DNA from: Phorcus lineatus
Taxonomy: Eukaryota; Mollusca; Gastropoda; Trochida; Trochidae
NCBI GenBank assembly: GCA_921293015.1
Contig: OV121090.1
Span: 35,747,082 to 35,811,081, forward strand
Length of the DNA stretch: 64,000 nucleotides
Direction of reading: 5' to 3'
Under the pieces are notes generated by a model. The model did no database searches, was not told the origin of the DNA, and worked only from the letters and a program-made list of their open reading frames with translations. Position numbers and translations under genes: made by a program. Shown piece after piece: positions 13,313 to 25,584 of this stretch. Positions within the stretch are counted from its first letter, which is position 1. Each line of letters opens with the position of its first letter.

Positions 13313-16300
13313 GAAAGTTTGGTTTAGAAATATGCATTTTTAAAAAAGTTATCGCGCTCGCTACAACATTATGTATATTTTCGACTTAGTCCTTTTCCGC
13401 GATTTTGGTCCAAAATGGCTATCTGTATCTCGATAAGGTCAAATCTGGAGCCTAAACCAAGAATGTGACAGAGAATTTCTTACATTCAATCGATAGAACA
13501 CAATGTGATGTACATTTGATGAAAGTTTGGTTTAGAAATATGCATTTTTAAAAAAGTTATCGCGCTCGCTACAACATTATGTATATTTTCGACTTAGTCC
13601 TTTTCCGCGATTTTGGTCCAAAATGGCTATCTGTATCTCGATAAGGTCGAATCTGGAGCCTAAACCAAGAATCTGACAGGGAATTTCTTACATTCAATCG
13701 ATAGAACACAATGTGATGTACATTTGATGAAAGTTTGGTTTAGATATATGCATTTTTACAAAAGTTATCGCGCTCGCTACAACATTATGTATATTTTCGA
13801 CTTAGTCTTTTTCCGCGATTTTGGTCCAAAATGGCTATCTGTATCTCGATAAGGTCGAATCTGGAGCCTAAACCAAGAATGTGACAGGGAATTTCTTACA
13901 TTCAATCGATAGAACACAATGTGATGTACATTTGATGAAAGTTTGGTTTAGAAATATGCATTTTTAAAAAAGTTATCGCGCTCGCTACAACATTATGTAT
14001 ATTTTCGACTCAGTCCTTTTCCGCGATTTTGGTCCAAAATGGCTATCTGTATCTCGATAAGGTCGAATCTGGAGCCTAAACCAAGAATGTGACAGGGAAT
14101 TTCTTACATTCAATCGATAGAACACAATGTGATGTACATTTGATGAAAGTTTGGTTTAGATATATGCATTTTTACAAAAGTTATCGCGCTCGCTACAACA
14201 TTATGTATATTTTCGACTTAGTCTTTTTCCGCGATTTTGGTCCAAAATGGCTATCTGTATCTCGATAAGGTCGAATCTGGAGCCTAAACCAAGAATGTGA
14301 CAGGGAATTTCTTACATTCAATCGATAGAACACAATGTGATGTACATTTGATGAAAGTTTGGTTTAGAAATATGCATTTCTAAAAAAGTTATCGCGCTCG
14401 CTACAACATTATGTATATTTTCGACTTAGTCTTTTTCCGCGATTTTGGTCCAAAATCGCTATCTGTATCTCGATAAGGTCGAATCTGGAGCCTAAACCAA
14501 GAATGTGACAGGGAATTTCTTACATTCAATCGATAGAACACAATGTGATGTACATTTGATGAAAGTTTGGTTTAGAAATATGCATTTTTACAAAAGTTAT
14601 CGCGCTCGCTACAACATTATGTATATTTTCGACTTAGTCTTTTTCCGCGATTTTGGTCCAAAATGGCTATCTGTATCTCGATAAGGTCGAATCTGGAGCC
14701 TAAACCAAGAATGTGACAGGGAATTTCTTACATTCAATCGATAGAACACAATGTGATGTACATTTGGTGAAAGTTTGGTTTAGAAATATGCATTTTTAAA
14801 AAAGTTATCGCGCTCGCTACAACATTATGTATATTTTCGACTCAGTCTTTTTCCGCGATTTTGGTCCAAAATGGCTATCTGTATCTCGATAAGGTCGAAT
14901 CTGGAGCCTAAACCAAGAATGTGACAGGGAATTTCTTACATTCAATCGATAGAACACAATGTGATGTACATTTGATGAAAGTTTGGTTTAGATATATGCA
15001 TTTTTACAAAAGTTATCGCGCTCGCTACAACATTATGTATATTTTCGACTTAGTCTTTTTCCGCGATTTTGGTCCAAAATGGCTATCTGTATCTCGATAA
15101 GGTCGAATCTGGAGCCTAAACCAAGAATGTGACAGGGAATTTCTTACATTCAATCGATAGAACACAATGTGATGTACATTTGATGAAAGTTTGGTTTAGA
15201 AATATGCATTTTTAAAAAAGTTATCGCGCTCGCTACAACATTATGTATATTTTCGACTTAGTCCTTTTCCGCGATTTTGGTCCAAAATGGCTATCTGTAT
15301 CTCGATAAGGTCAAATCTGGAGCCTAAACCAAGAATGTGACAGAGAATTTCTTACATTCAATCGATAGAACACAATGTGATGTACATTTGATGAAAGTTT
15401 GGTTTAGAAATATGCATTTTTAAAAAAGTTATCGCGCTCGCTACAACATTATGTATATTTTCGACTTAGTCCTTTTCCGCGATTTTGGTCCAAAATGGCT
15501 ATCTGTATCTCGATAAGGTCGAATCTGGAGCCTAAACCAAGAATCTGACAGGGAATTTCTTACATTCAATCGATAGAACACAATGTGATGTACATTTGAT
15601 GAAAGTTTGGTTTAGATATATGCATTTTTACAAAAGTTATCGCGCTCGCTACAACATTATGTATATTTTCGACTTAGTCTTTTTCCGCGATTTTGGTCCA
15701 AAATGGCTATCTGTATCTCGATAAGGTCGAATCTGGAGCCTAAACCAAGAATCTGACAGGGAATTTCTTACATTCAATCGATAGAACACAATGTGATGTA
15801 CATTTGATGAAAGTTTGGTTTAGAAATATGCATTTTTAAAAAAGTTATCGCGCTCGCTACAACATTATGTATATTTTCGACTCAGTCCTTTTCCGCGATT
15901 TTGGTCCAAAATGGCTATCTGTATCTCGATAAGGTCGAATCTGGAGCCTAAACCAAGAATGTGACAGGGAATTTCTTACATTCAATCGATAGAACACAAT
16001 GTGATGTACATTTGATGAAAGTTTGGTTTAGATATATGCATTTTGACAAAAGTTATCGCGCTCGCTACAACATTATGTATATTTTCGACTTAGTCTTTTT
16101 CCGCGATTTTGGTCCAAAATGGCTATCTGTATCTCGATAAGGTCGAATCTGGAGCCTAAACCAAGAATGTGACAGGGAATTTCTTACATTCAATCGATAG
16201 AACACAATGTGATGTACATTTGATGAAAGTTTGGTTTAGAAATATGCATTTTTAAAAAAGTTATCGCGCTCGCTACAACATTATGTATATTTTCGACTTA

Positions 16301-16640
16301 GTCTTTTTCCGCGATTTTGGTCCAAAATGGCTATCTGTATCTCGATAAGGTCGAATCTGGAGCCTAAACCAAGAATGTGACAGGGAATTTCTTACATTCA
16401 ATCGATAGAACACAATGTGATGTACATTTGATGAAAGTTTGGTTTAGAAATATGCATTTTTACAAAAGTTATCGCGCTCGCTACAACATTATGTATATTT
16501 TCGACTTAGTCTTTTTCCGCGATTTTGGTCCAAAATGGCTATCTGTATCTCGATAAGGTCGAATCTGGAGCCTAAACCAAGAATGTGACAGGGAATTTCT
16601 TACATTCAATCGATAGAACACAATGTGATGTACATTTGAT
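13313..16640 (+). repeat. Mixed monomers after the 27-mer pair
   Basis: Sixteen monomers using the same variant set as the 27-mer units (gtcctttt, gatatatg with acaaaag, gactcag, ggtgaaag at 14769) but in a rearranged order. The monomer at 14353 has a private tttctaaaaaag plus ccaaaatcgct pair. The monomer at 16017 introduces cattttgacaaaag, which later recurs at 21217, 26209, 27665, 29537 and 30993. No open frame or other element is seen. Confidence 0.8.
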
Positions 16641-16848
16641 GAAAGTTTGGTTTAGAAATATGCATTTTTACAAAAGTTATCGCGCTCGCTACAACATTAT
16701 GTATATTTTCGACTTAGTCTTTTTCCGCGATTTTGGTCCAAAATGGCTATCTGTATCTCGATAAGGTCAAATCTGGAGCCTAAACCAAGAATCTGACAGG
16801 GAATTTCTTACATTCAATCGATAGTACACTATGTGATGTACATTTGAT

Positions 16849-18928
16849 GAAAGTTTGGTTTAGAAATATGCATTTTTAAAAAAGTTATCGCGCTCGCTAC
16901 AACATTATGTATATTTTCGACTTAGTCTTTTTCCGCGATTTTGGTCCAAAATGGCTATCTGTATCTCGATAAGGTCGAATCTGGAGCCTAAACCAAGAAC
17001 GTGACATTGAATTTCTTACATTCAATCGATAGAACACAATGTGATGTACATTTGATGAAAGTTTGGTTTAGAAATATGCATTTTTAAAAAAGTTATCGCG
17101 CTCGCTACAACATTATGTATATTTTCGACTTAGTCTTTTTCCGCGATTTTGGTCCAAAATGGCTATCTGTATCTCGATAAGGTCAAATCTGGAGCCTAAA
17201 CCAAGAATGTGACAGGGAATTTCTTACATACAATCGATATTACACCATGTAATGTACATTTGATGAAAGTTTGGTTTAGAAATATGCATTTTTAAAAAAG
17301 TTATCGCGCTCGCTACAACATTATGTATATTTTCGACTTAGTCTTTTTCCGCGATTTTGGTCCAAAATGGCTATCTGTATCTCGATAAGGTCGAATCTGG
17401 AGCCTAAACCAAGAATCTGACAGGGAATTTCTTACATTCAATCGATAGAACACAATGTGATGTACATTTGATGAAAGTTTGGTTTAGAAATATGCATTTT
17501 TACAAAAAATATCGCGCTCGCTACAACATTATGTATATTTTCGACTTAGTCTTTTTCCGCGATTTTGGTCCAAAATGGCTATCTGTATCTCGATAAGGTC
17601 AAATCTGGAGCCTAAACCAAGAATCTGACAGGGAATTTCTTACATGCAATCGATAGAACACAATGTGATGTACATTTGATGAAAGTTTGGTTTAGATATA
17701 TGCATTTTTACAAAAGTTATCGCGCTCGCTACAACATTATGTATATTTTCGACTTAGTGTTTTTCCGCGATTTTGGTCCAAAATGGCTATCTGTATCTCG
17801 ATTAGGTCAAATCTGGAGCCTAAACCAAGAACGTGACATTGAATTTCTTACATTCAATCGATAGAACACAATGTGATGTACATTTGATAAAAGTTTGGTT
17901 TAGAAATATGCATTTTTAAAAAAGTTATCGCGCTCGCTACAACATTATGTATATTTTCGACTTAGTCTTTTTCCGCGATTTTGGTCCAAAATGGCTATCT
18001 GTATCTCGATAAGGTCGAATCTGGAGCCTAAACCAAGAACGTGACATTGAATTTCTTACATTCAATCGATAGAACACAATGTGATGTACATTTGATGAAA
18101 GTTTGGTTTAGAAATATGCATTTTTAAAAAAGTTATCGCGCTCGCTACAACATTATGTATATTTTCGACTTAGTCTTTTTCCGCGATTTTGGTCCAAAAT
18201 GGCTATCTGTATCTCGATAAGGTCAAATCTGGAGCCTAAACCAAGAATGTGACAGGGAATTTCTTACATACAATCGATATTACACTATGTAATGTACATT
18301 TGATGAAAGTTTGGTTTAGAAATATGCATTTTTAAAAAAGTTATCGCGCTCGCTACAACATTATGTATATTTTCGACTTAGTCTTTTTCCGCGATTTTGG
18401 TCCAAAATGGCTATCTGTATCTCGATAAGGTCGAATCTGGAGCCTAAACCAAGAATCTGACAGGGAATTTCTTACATTCAATCGATAGAACACAATGTGA
18501 TGTACATTTGATGAAAGTTTGGTTTAGAAATATGCATTTTTACAAAAAATATCGCGCTCGCTACAACATTATGTATATTTTCGACTTAGTCTTTTTCCGC
18601 GATTTTGGTCCAAAATGGCTATCTGTATCTCGATAAGGTCAAATCTGGAGCCTAAACCAAGAATCTGACAGGGAATTTCTTACATGCAATCGATAGAACA
18701 CAATGTGATGTACATTTGATGAAAGTTTGGTTTAGATATATGCATTTTTACAAAAGTTATCGCGCTCGCTACAACATTATGTATATTTTCGACTTAGTCT
18801 TTTTCCGCGATTTTGGTCCAAAATGGCTATCTGTATCTCGATTAGGTCAAATCTGGAGCCTAAACCAAGAACGTGACATTGAATTTCTTACATTCAATCG
18901 ATAGAACACAATGTGATGTACATTTGAT
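16849..18928 (+). repeat. Tandem 5-monomer HOR (2 x 1,040 bp)
   Basis: Units 16849-17888 and 17889-18928 share the order: gaacgtgacattg monomer; catacaatcgatatt monomer; plain ctgacaggg monomer; acaaaaaatatcg plus catgcaatc monomer; gatatatg plus cgattagg plus gaacgtgacattg monomer. Differences are single bases: acacca versus acacta near 17243/18283, and gtgtttttcc versus gtctttttcc near 17758/18798. Both units end in a gataaaag start to the next monomer, a G-to-A change at base 1 otherwise seen only at about 23089 and 23505. Confidence 0.85.
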
Positions 18929-20592
18929 AAAAGTTTGGTTTAGAAATATGCATTTTTAAAAAAGTTATCGCGCTCGCTACAACATTATGTATATTTTCGA
19001 CTTAGTCTTTTTCCGCGATTTTGGTCCAAAATGGCTATCTGTATCTCGATAAGGTCAAATCTGGAGCCTAAACCAAGAATGTGACAGGGAATTTCTTACA
19101 TACAATCGATATTACACTATGTAATGTACATTTGATGAAAGTTTGGTTTAGAAATATGCATTTTTAAAAAAGTTATCGCGCTCGCTACAACATTATGTAT
19201 ATTTTCGACTTAGTCTTTTTCCGCGATTTTGGTCCAAAATGGCTATCTGTATCTCGATAAGGTCGAATCTGGAGCCTAAACCAAGAATCTGACAGGGAAT
19301 TTCTTACATTCAATCGATAGAACACAATGTGATGTACATTTGATGAAAGTTTGGTTTAGAAATATGCATTTTTACAAAAGTTATCGCGCTCGCTACAACA
19401 TTATGTATATTTTCGACTTAGTCTTTTTCCGCGATTTTGGTCCAAAATGGCTATCTGTATCTCGATAAGGTCAAATCTGGAGCCTAAACCAAGAATCTGA
19501 CAGGGAATTTCTTACATGCAATCGATAGAACACAATGTGATGTACATTTGATGAAAGTTTGGTTTAGATATATGCATTTTTACAAAAGTTATCGCGCTCG
19601 CTACAACATTATGTATATTTTCGACTTAGTCTTTTTCCGCGATTTTGGTCCAAAATGGCTATCTGTATCTCGATTAGGTCAAATCTGGAGCCTAAACCAA
19701 GAATGTGACAGGGAATTTCTTACATACAATCGATAGTACACTATGTAATGTACATTTGATGAAAGTTTGGTTTAGAAATATGCATTTTTAAAAAAGTTAT
19801 CGCGCTCGCTACAACATTATGTATATTTTCGACTTAGTCTTTTTCCGCGATTTTGGTCCAAAATGGCTATCTGTATCTCGATAAGGTCGAATCTGGAGCC
19901 TAAACCAAGAATGTGACAGGGAATTTCTTACATTCAATCGATAGTACACTATGTGATGTACATTTGATGAAAGTTTGGTTTAGAAATATGCATTTTTAAA
20001 AAAGTTATCGCGCTCGCTACAACATTATGTATATTTTCGACTTAGTCTTTTTCCGCGATTTTGGTCCAAAATGGCTATCTGTATCTCGATAAGGTCGAAT
20101 CTGGAGCCTAAACCAAGAATCTGACAGGGAATTTCTTACATTCAATCGATAGAACACAATGTGATGTACATTTGATGAAAGTTTGGTTTAGAAATATGCA
20201 TTTTTAAAAAAGTTATCGCGCTCGCTACAACATTATGTATATTTTCGACTTAGTCTTTTTCCGCGATTTTGGTCCAAAATGGCTATCTGTATCTCGATAA
20301 GGTCGAATCTGGAGCCTAAACCAAGAATCTGACAGGGAATTTCTTACATTCAATCGATAGAACACAATGTGATGTACATTTGATGAAAGTTTGGTTTAGA
20401 TATATGCATTTTTACAAAAGTTATCGCGCTCGCTACAACATTATGTATATTTTCGACTTAGTCTTTTTCCGCGATTTTGGTCCAAAATGGCTATCTGTAT
20501 CTCGATAAGGTCAAATCTGGAGCCTAAACCAAGAATGTGACAGGGAATTTCTTACATTCAATCGATAGTACACTATGTGATGTACATTTGAT
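18929..20592 (+). repeat. 8-monomer segment, source of a distant copy
   Basis: The first four monomers resemble the last four of the preceding 5-mer units (offset 832 bp). The 19345 copy reads acaaaagttatcg instead of acaaaaaatatcg. Together with 17889-18928 this segment reappears 13,728 bp downstream at 31617-34320 with the same monomer order. The triplet at 19345-19968 (catgcaatc; gatatatg with cgattagg; cgatagtac) is also found at 33073, 43264, 51584, 54704 and 56576. Confidence 0.8.
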
Positions 20593-21216
20593 GAAAGTTT
20601 GGTTTAGAAATATGCATTTTTACAAAAGTTATCGCGCTCGCTACAACATTATGTATATTTTCGACTTAGTCTTTTTCCGCGATTTTGGTCCAAAATGGCT
20701 ATCTGTATCTCGATTAGGTCAAATCTGGAGCCTAAACCAAGAATGTGACAGAGAATTTCTTACATTCAATCGATAGAACACAATGTGATGTACATTTGAT
20801 GAAAGTTTGGTTTAGAAATATGCATTTTTAAAAAAGTTATCGCGCTCGCTACAACATTATGTATATTTTCGACTTAGTCCTTTTCCGCGATTTTGGTCCA
20901 AAATGGCTATCTGTATCTCGATAAGGTCGAATCTGGAGCCTAAACCAAGAATCTGACAGGGAATTTCTTACATTCAATCGATAGAACACAATGTGATGTA
21001 CATTTGATGAAAGTTTGGTTTAGATATATGCATTTTTACAAAAGTTATCGCGCTCGCTACAACATTATGTATATTTTCGACTCAGTCCTTTTCCGCGATT
21101 TTGGTCCAAAATGGCTATCTGTATCTCGATAAGGTCGAATCTGGAGCCTAAACCAAGAATGTGACAGGGAATTTCTTACATTCAATCGATAGAACACAAT
21201 GTGATGTACATTTGAT
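20593..21216 (+). repeat. Crossover-junction monomers (hybrids)
   Basis: The monomer at 21009 has the 5' half of the 15601 type (gatatatg, acaaaag) and the 3' half of the 15809 type (gactcagtcctttt, gtgacaggg). The preceding monomer (20801) matches 15393 at an offset of 26 monomers, while the following one (21217) matches 16017 at an offset of 25. This is the pattern left when an unequal exchange deletes one monomer. The monomer at 20593 also looks hybrid: a 5' part with acaaaag/cgattagg and a 3' end with gtgacagaga like 15185. Confidence 0.7.
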
Positions 21217-23088
21217 GAAAGTTTGGTTTAGATATATGCATTTTGACAAAAGTTATCGCGCTCGCTACAACATTATGTATATTTTCGACTTAGTCTTTTT
21301 CCGCGATTTTGGTCCAAAATGGCTATCTGTATCTCGATAAGGTCGAATCTGGAGCCTAAACCAAGAATGTGACAGGGAATTTCTTACATTCAATCGATAG
21401 AACACAATGTGATGTACATTTGATGAAAGTTTGGTTTAGAAATATGCATTTTTAAAAAAGTTATCGCGCTCGCTACAACATTATGTATATTTTCGACTTA
21501 GTCTTTTTCCGCGATTTTGGTCCAAAATGGCTATCTGTATCTCGATAAGGTCGAATCTGGAGCCTAAACCAAGAATGTGACAGGGAATTTCTTACATTCA
21601 ATCGATAGAACACAATGTGATGTACATTTGATGAAAGTTTGGTTTAGAAATATGCATTTTTACAAAAGTTATCGCGCTCGCTACAACATTATGTATATTT
21701 TCGACTTAGTCTTTTTCCGCGATTTTGGTCCAAAATGGCTATCTGTATCTCGATAAGGTCGAATCTGGAGCCTAAACCAAGAATGTGACAGGGAATTTCT
21801 TACATTCAATCGATAGAACACAATGTGATGTACATTTGATGAAAGTTTGGTTTAGAAATATGCATTTTTACAAAAGTTATCGCGCTCGCTACAACATTAT
21901 GTATATTTTCGACTTAGTCTTTTTCCGCGATTTTGGTCCAAAATGGCTATCTGTATCTCGATAAGGTCAAATCTGGAGCCTAAACCAAGAATCTGACAGG
22001 GAATTTCTTACATTCAATCGATAGTACACTATGTGATGTACATTTGATGAAAGTTTGGTTTAGAAATATGCATTTTTAAAAAAGTTATCGCGCTCGCTAC
22101 AACATTATGTATATTTTCGACTTAGTCTTTTTCCGCGATTTTGGTCCAAAATGGCTATCTGTATCTCGATAAGGTCGAATCTGGAGCCTAAACCAAGAAC
22201 GTGACATTGAATTTCTTACATTCAATCGATAGAACACAATGTGATGTACATTTGATGAAAGTTTGGTTTAGAAATATGCATTTTTAAAAAAGTTATCGCG
22301 CTCGCTACAACATTATGTATATTTTCGACTTAGTCTTTTTCCGCGATTTTGGTCCAAAATGGCTATCTGTATCTCGATAAGGTCAAATCTGGAGCCTAAA
22401 CCAAGAATGTGACAGGGAATTTCTTACATACAATCGATATTACACTATGTAATGTACATTTGATGAAAGTTTGGTTTAGAAATATGCATTTTTAAAAAAG
22501 TTATCGCGCTCGCTACAACATTATGTATATTTTCGACTTAGTCTTTTTCCGCGATTTTGGTCCAAAATGGCTATCTGTATCTCGATAAGGTCGAATCTGG
22601 AGCCTAAACCAAGAATCTGACAGGGAATTTCTTACATTCAATCGATAGAACACAATGTGATGTACATTTGATGAAAGTTTGGTTTAGAAATATGCATTTT
22701 TACAAAAAATATCGCGCTCGCTACAACATTATGTATATTTTCGACTTAGTCTTTTTCCGCGATTTTGGTCCAAAATGGCTATCTGTATCTCGATAAGGTC
22801 AAATCTGGAGCCTAAACCAAGAATCTGACAGGGAATTTCTTACATGCAATCGATAGAACACAATGTGATGTACATTTGATGAAAGTTTGGTTTAGATATA
22901 TGCATTTTTACAAAAGTTATCGCGCTCGCTACAACATTATGTATATTTTCGACTTAGTCTTTTTCCGCGATTTTGGTCCAAAATGGCTATCTGTATCTCG
23001 ATTAGGTCAAATCTGGAGCCTAAACCAAGAACGTGACATTGAATTTCTTACATTCAATCGATAGAACACAATGTGATGTACATTTGAT
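21217..23088 (+). repeat. 9-monomer copy of 16017-17888 (offset 5,200 bp)
   Basis: Nine monomers repeat the order at 16017-17888: ttttgacaaaag; plain; two acaaaag monomers; ctgacaggg with cgatagtac; gaacgtgacattg; catacaatcgatatt; acaaaaaatatcg with catgcaatc; gatatatg with cgattagg. From 23089 the next monomer follows the 18929 path instead, so the right edge of the copy is at the end of the gatatatg monomer. Confidence 0.8.
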
Positions 23089-23920
23089 AAAAGTTTGGTT
23101 TAGAAATATGCATTTTTAAAAAAGTTATCGCGCTCGCTACAACATTATGTATATTTTCGACTTAGTCTTTTTCCGCGATTTTGGTCCAAAATGGCTATCT
23201 GTATCTCGATAAGGTCAAATCTGGAGCCTAAACCAAGAATGTGACAGGGAATTTCTTACATACAATCGATATTACACTATGTAATGTACATTTGATGAAA
23301 GTTTGGTTTAGAAATATGCATTTTTAAAAAAGTTATCGCGCTCGCTACAACATTATGTATATTTTCGACTTAGTCTTTTTCCGCGATTTTGGTCCAAAAT
23401 GGCTATCTGTATCTCGATTAGGTCAAATCTGGAGCCTAAACCAAGAACGTGACATTGAATTTCTTACATTCAATCGATAGAACACAATGTGATGTACATT
23501 TGATAAAAGTTTGGTTTAGAAATATGCATTTTTAAAAAAGTTATCGCGCTCGCTACAACATTATGTATATTTTCGACTTAGTCTTTTTCCGCGATTTTGG
23601 TCCAAAATGGCTATCTGTATCTCGATAAGGTCGAATCTGGAGCCTAAACCAAGAATCTGACAGGGAATTTCTTACATTCAATCGATAGAACACAATGTGA
23701 TGTACATTTGATGAAAGTTTGGTTTAGAAATATGCATTTTTAAAAAAGTTATCGCGCTCGCTACAACATTATGTATATTTTCGACTTAGTCTTTTTCCGC
23801 GATTTTGGTCCAAAATGGCTATCTGTATCTCGATAAGGTCGAATCTGGAGCCTAAACCAAGAATCTGACAGGGAATTTCTTACATTCAATCGATAGAACA
23901 CAATGTGATGTACATTTGAT
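23089..23920 (+). repeat. Junction segment with a hybrid monomer at 23297
   Basis: The monomer at 23297 begins like 19137 (taaaaaag) but ends like 22881 (cgattagg, gaacgtgacattg, followed by gataaaag). It is the second clear hybrid monomer. The monomers at 23505 and 23713 then match 19969-20384. No gene or inserted element is present. Confidence 0.7.
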
Positions 23921-25584
23921 GAAAGTTTGGTTTAGATATATGCATTTTTACAAAAGTTATCGCGCTCGCTACAACATTATGTATATTTTCGACTTAGTCT
24001 TTTTCCGCGATTTTGGTCCAAAATGGCTATCTGTATCTCGATAAGGTCAAATCTGGAGCCTAAACCAAGAATGTGACAGGGAATTTCTTACATTCAATCG
24101 ATAGTACACTATGTGATGTACATTTGATGAAAGTTTGGTTTAGAAATATGCATTTTTACAAAAGTTATCGCGCTCGCTACAACATTATGTATATTTTCGA
24201 CTTAGTCTTTTTCCGCGACTTTGGTCCAAAATGGCTATCTGTATCTCGATTAGGTCAAATCTGGAGCCTAAACCAAGAATGTGACAGGGAATTTCTTACA
24301 TACAATCGATATTACACTATGTAATGTACATTTGATGAAAGTTTGGTTTAGAAATATGCATTTTTAAAAAAGTTATCGCGCTCGCTACAACATTATGTAT
24401 ATTTTCGACTTAGTCTTTTTCCGCGATTTTGGTCCAAAATGGCTATCTGTATCTCGATAAGGTCGAATCTGGAGCCTAAACCAAGAATGTGACAGGGAAT
24501 TTCTTACATTCAATCGATAGAACACAATGTGATGTACATTTGATGAAAGTTTGGTTTAGAAATATGCATTTTTTTAAAAGTTATCGCGCTCGCTACAACA
24601 TTATGTATATTTTCGACTCAGTCTTTTTCCGCGATTTTGGTCCAAAATGGCTATCTGTATCTCGATAAGGTCGAATCTGGAGCCTAAACCAAGAATCTGA
24701 CAGGGAATTTCTTACATTCAATCGATAGAACACAATGTGATGTACATTTGATGAAAGTTTGGTTTAGATATATGCATTTTTACAAAAGTTATCGCGCTCG
24801 CTACAACATTATGTATATTTTCGACTTAGTCTTTTTCCGCGATTTTGGTCCAAAATGGCTATCTGTATCTCGATAAGGTCAAATCTGGAGCCTAAACCAA
24901 GAATGTGACAGGGAATTTCTTACATTCAATCGATAGTACACTATGTGATGTACATTTGATGAAAGTTTGGTTTAGAAATATGCATTTTTACAAAAGTTAT
25001 CGCGCTCGCTACAACATTATGTATATTTTCGACTTAGTCTTTTTCCGCGACTTTGGTCCAAAATGGCTATCTGTATCTCGATTAGGTCAAATCTGGAGCC
25101 TAAACCAAGAATGTGACAGGGAATTTCTTACATACAATCGATATTACACTATGTAATGTACATTTGATGAAAGTTTGGTTTAGAAATATGCATTTTTAAA
25201 AAAGTTATCGCGCTCGCTACAACATTATGTATATTTTCGACTTAGTCTTTTTCCGCGATTTTGGTCCAAAATGGCTATCTGTATCTCGATAAGGTCGAAT
25301 CTGGAGCCTAAACCAAGAATGTGACAGGGAATTTCTTACATTCAATCGATAGAACACAATGTGATGTACATTTGATGAAAGTTTGGTTTAGAAATATGCA
25401 TTTTTTTAAAAGTTATCGCGCTCGCTACAACATTATGTATATTTTCGACTTAGTCTTTTTCCGCGATTTTGGTCCAAAATGGCTATCTGTATCTCGATAA
25501 GGTCGAATCTGGAGCCTAAACCAAGAATCTGACAGGGAATTTCTTACATTCAATCGATAGAACACAATGTGATGTACATTTGAT
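23921..25584 (+). repeat. Tandem 4-monomer HOR (2 x 832 bp)
   Basis: Units 23921-24752 and 24753-25584 share the order: gatatatg/acaaaag; acaaaag with cgactttgg, cgattagg and catacaatcgatatt; plain gtgacaggg; catttttttaaaag with ctgacaggg. A difference is gactcag at about 24614 versus gacttag at about 25446. This is the first appearance in the window of the cgactttgg variant (base 91), which is common from here to the right end. Confidence 0.85.
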
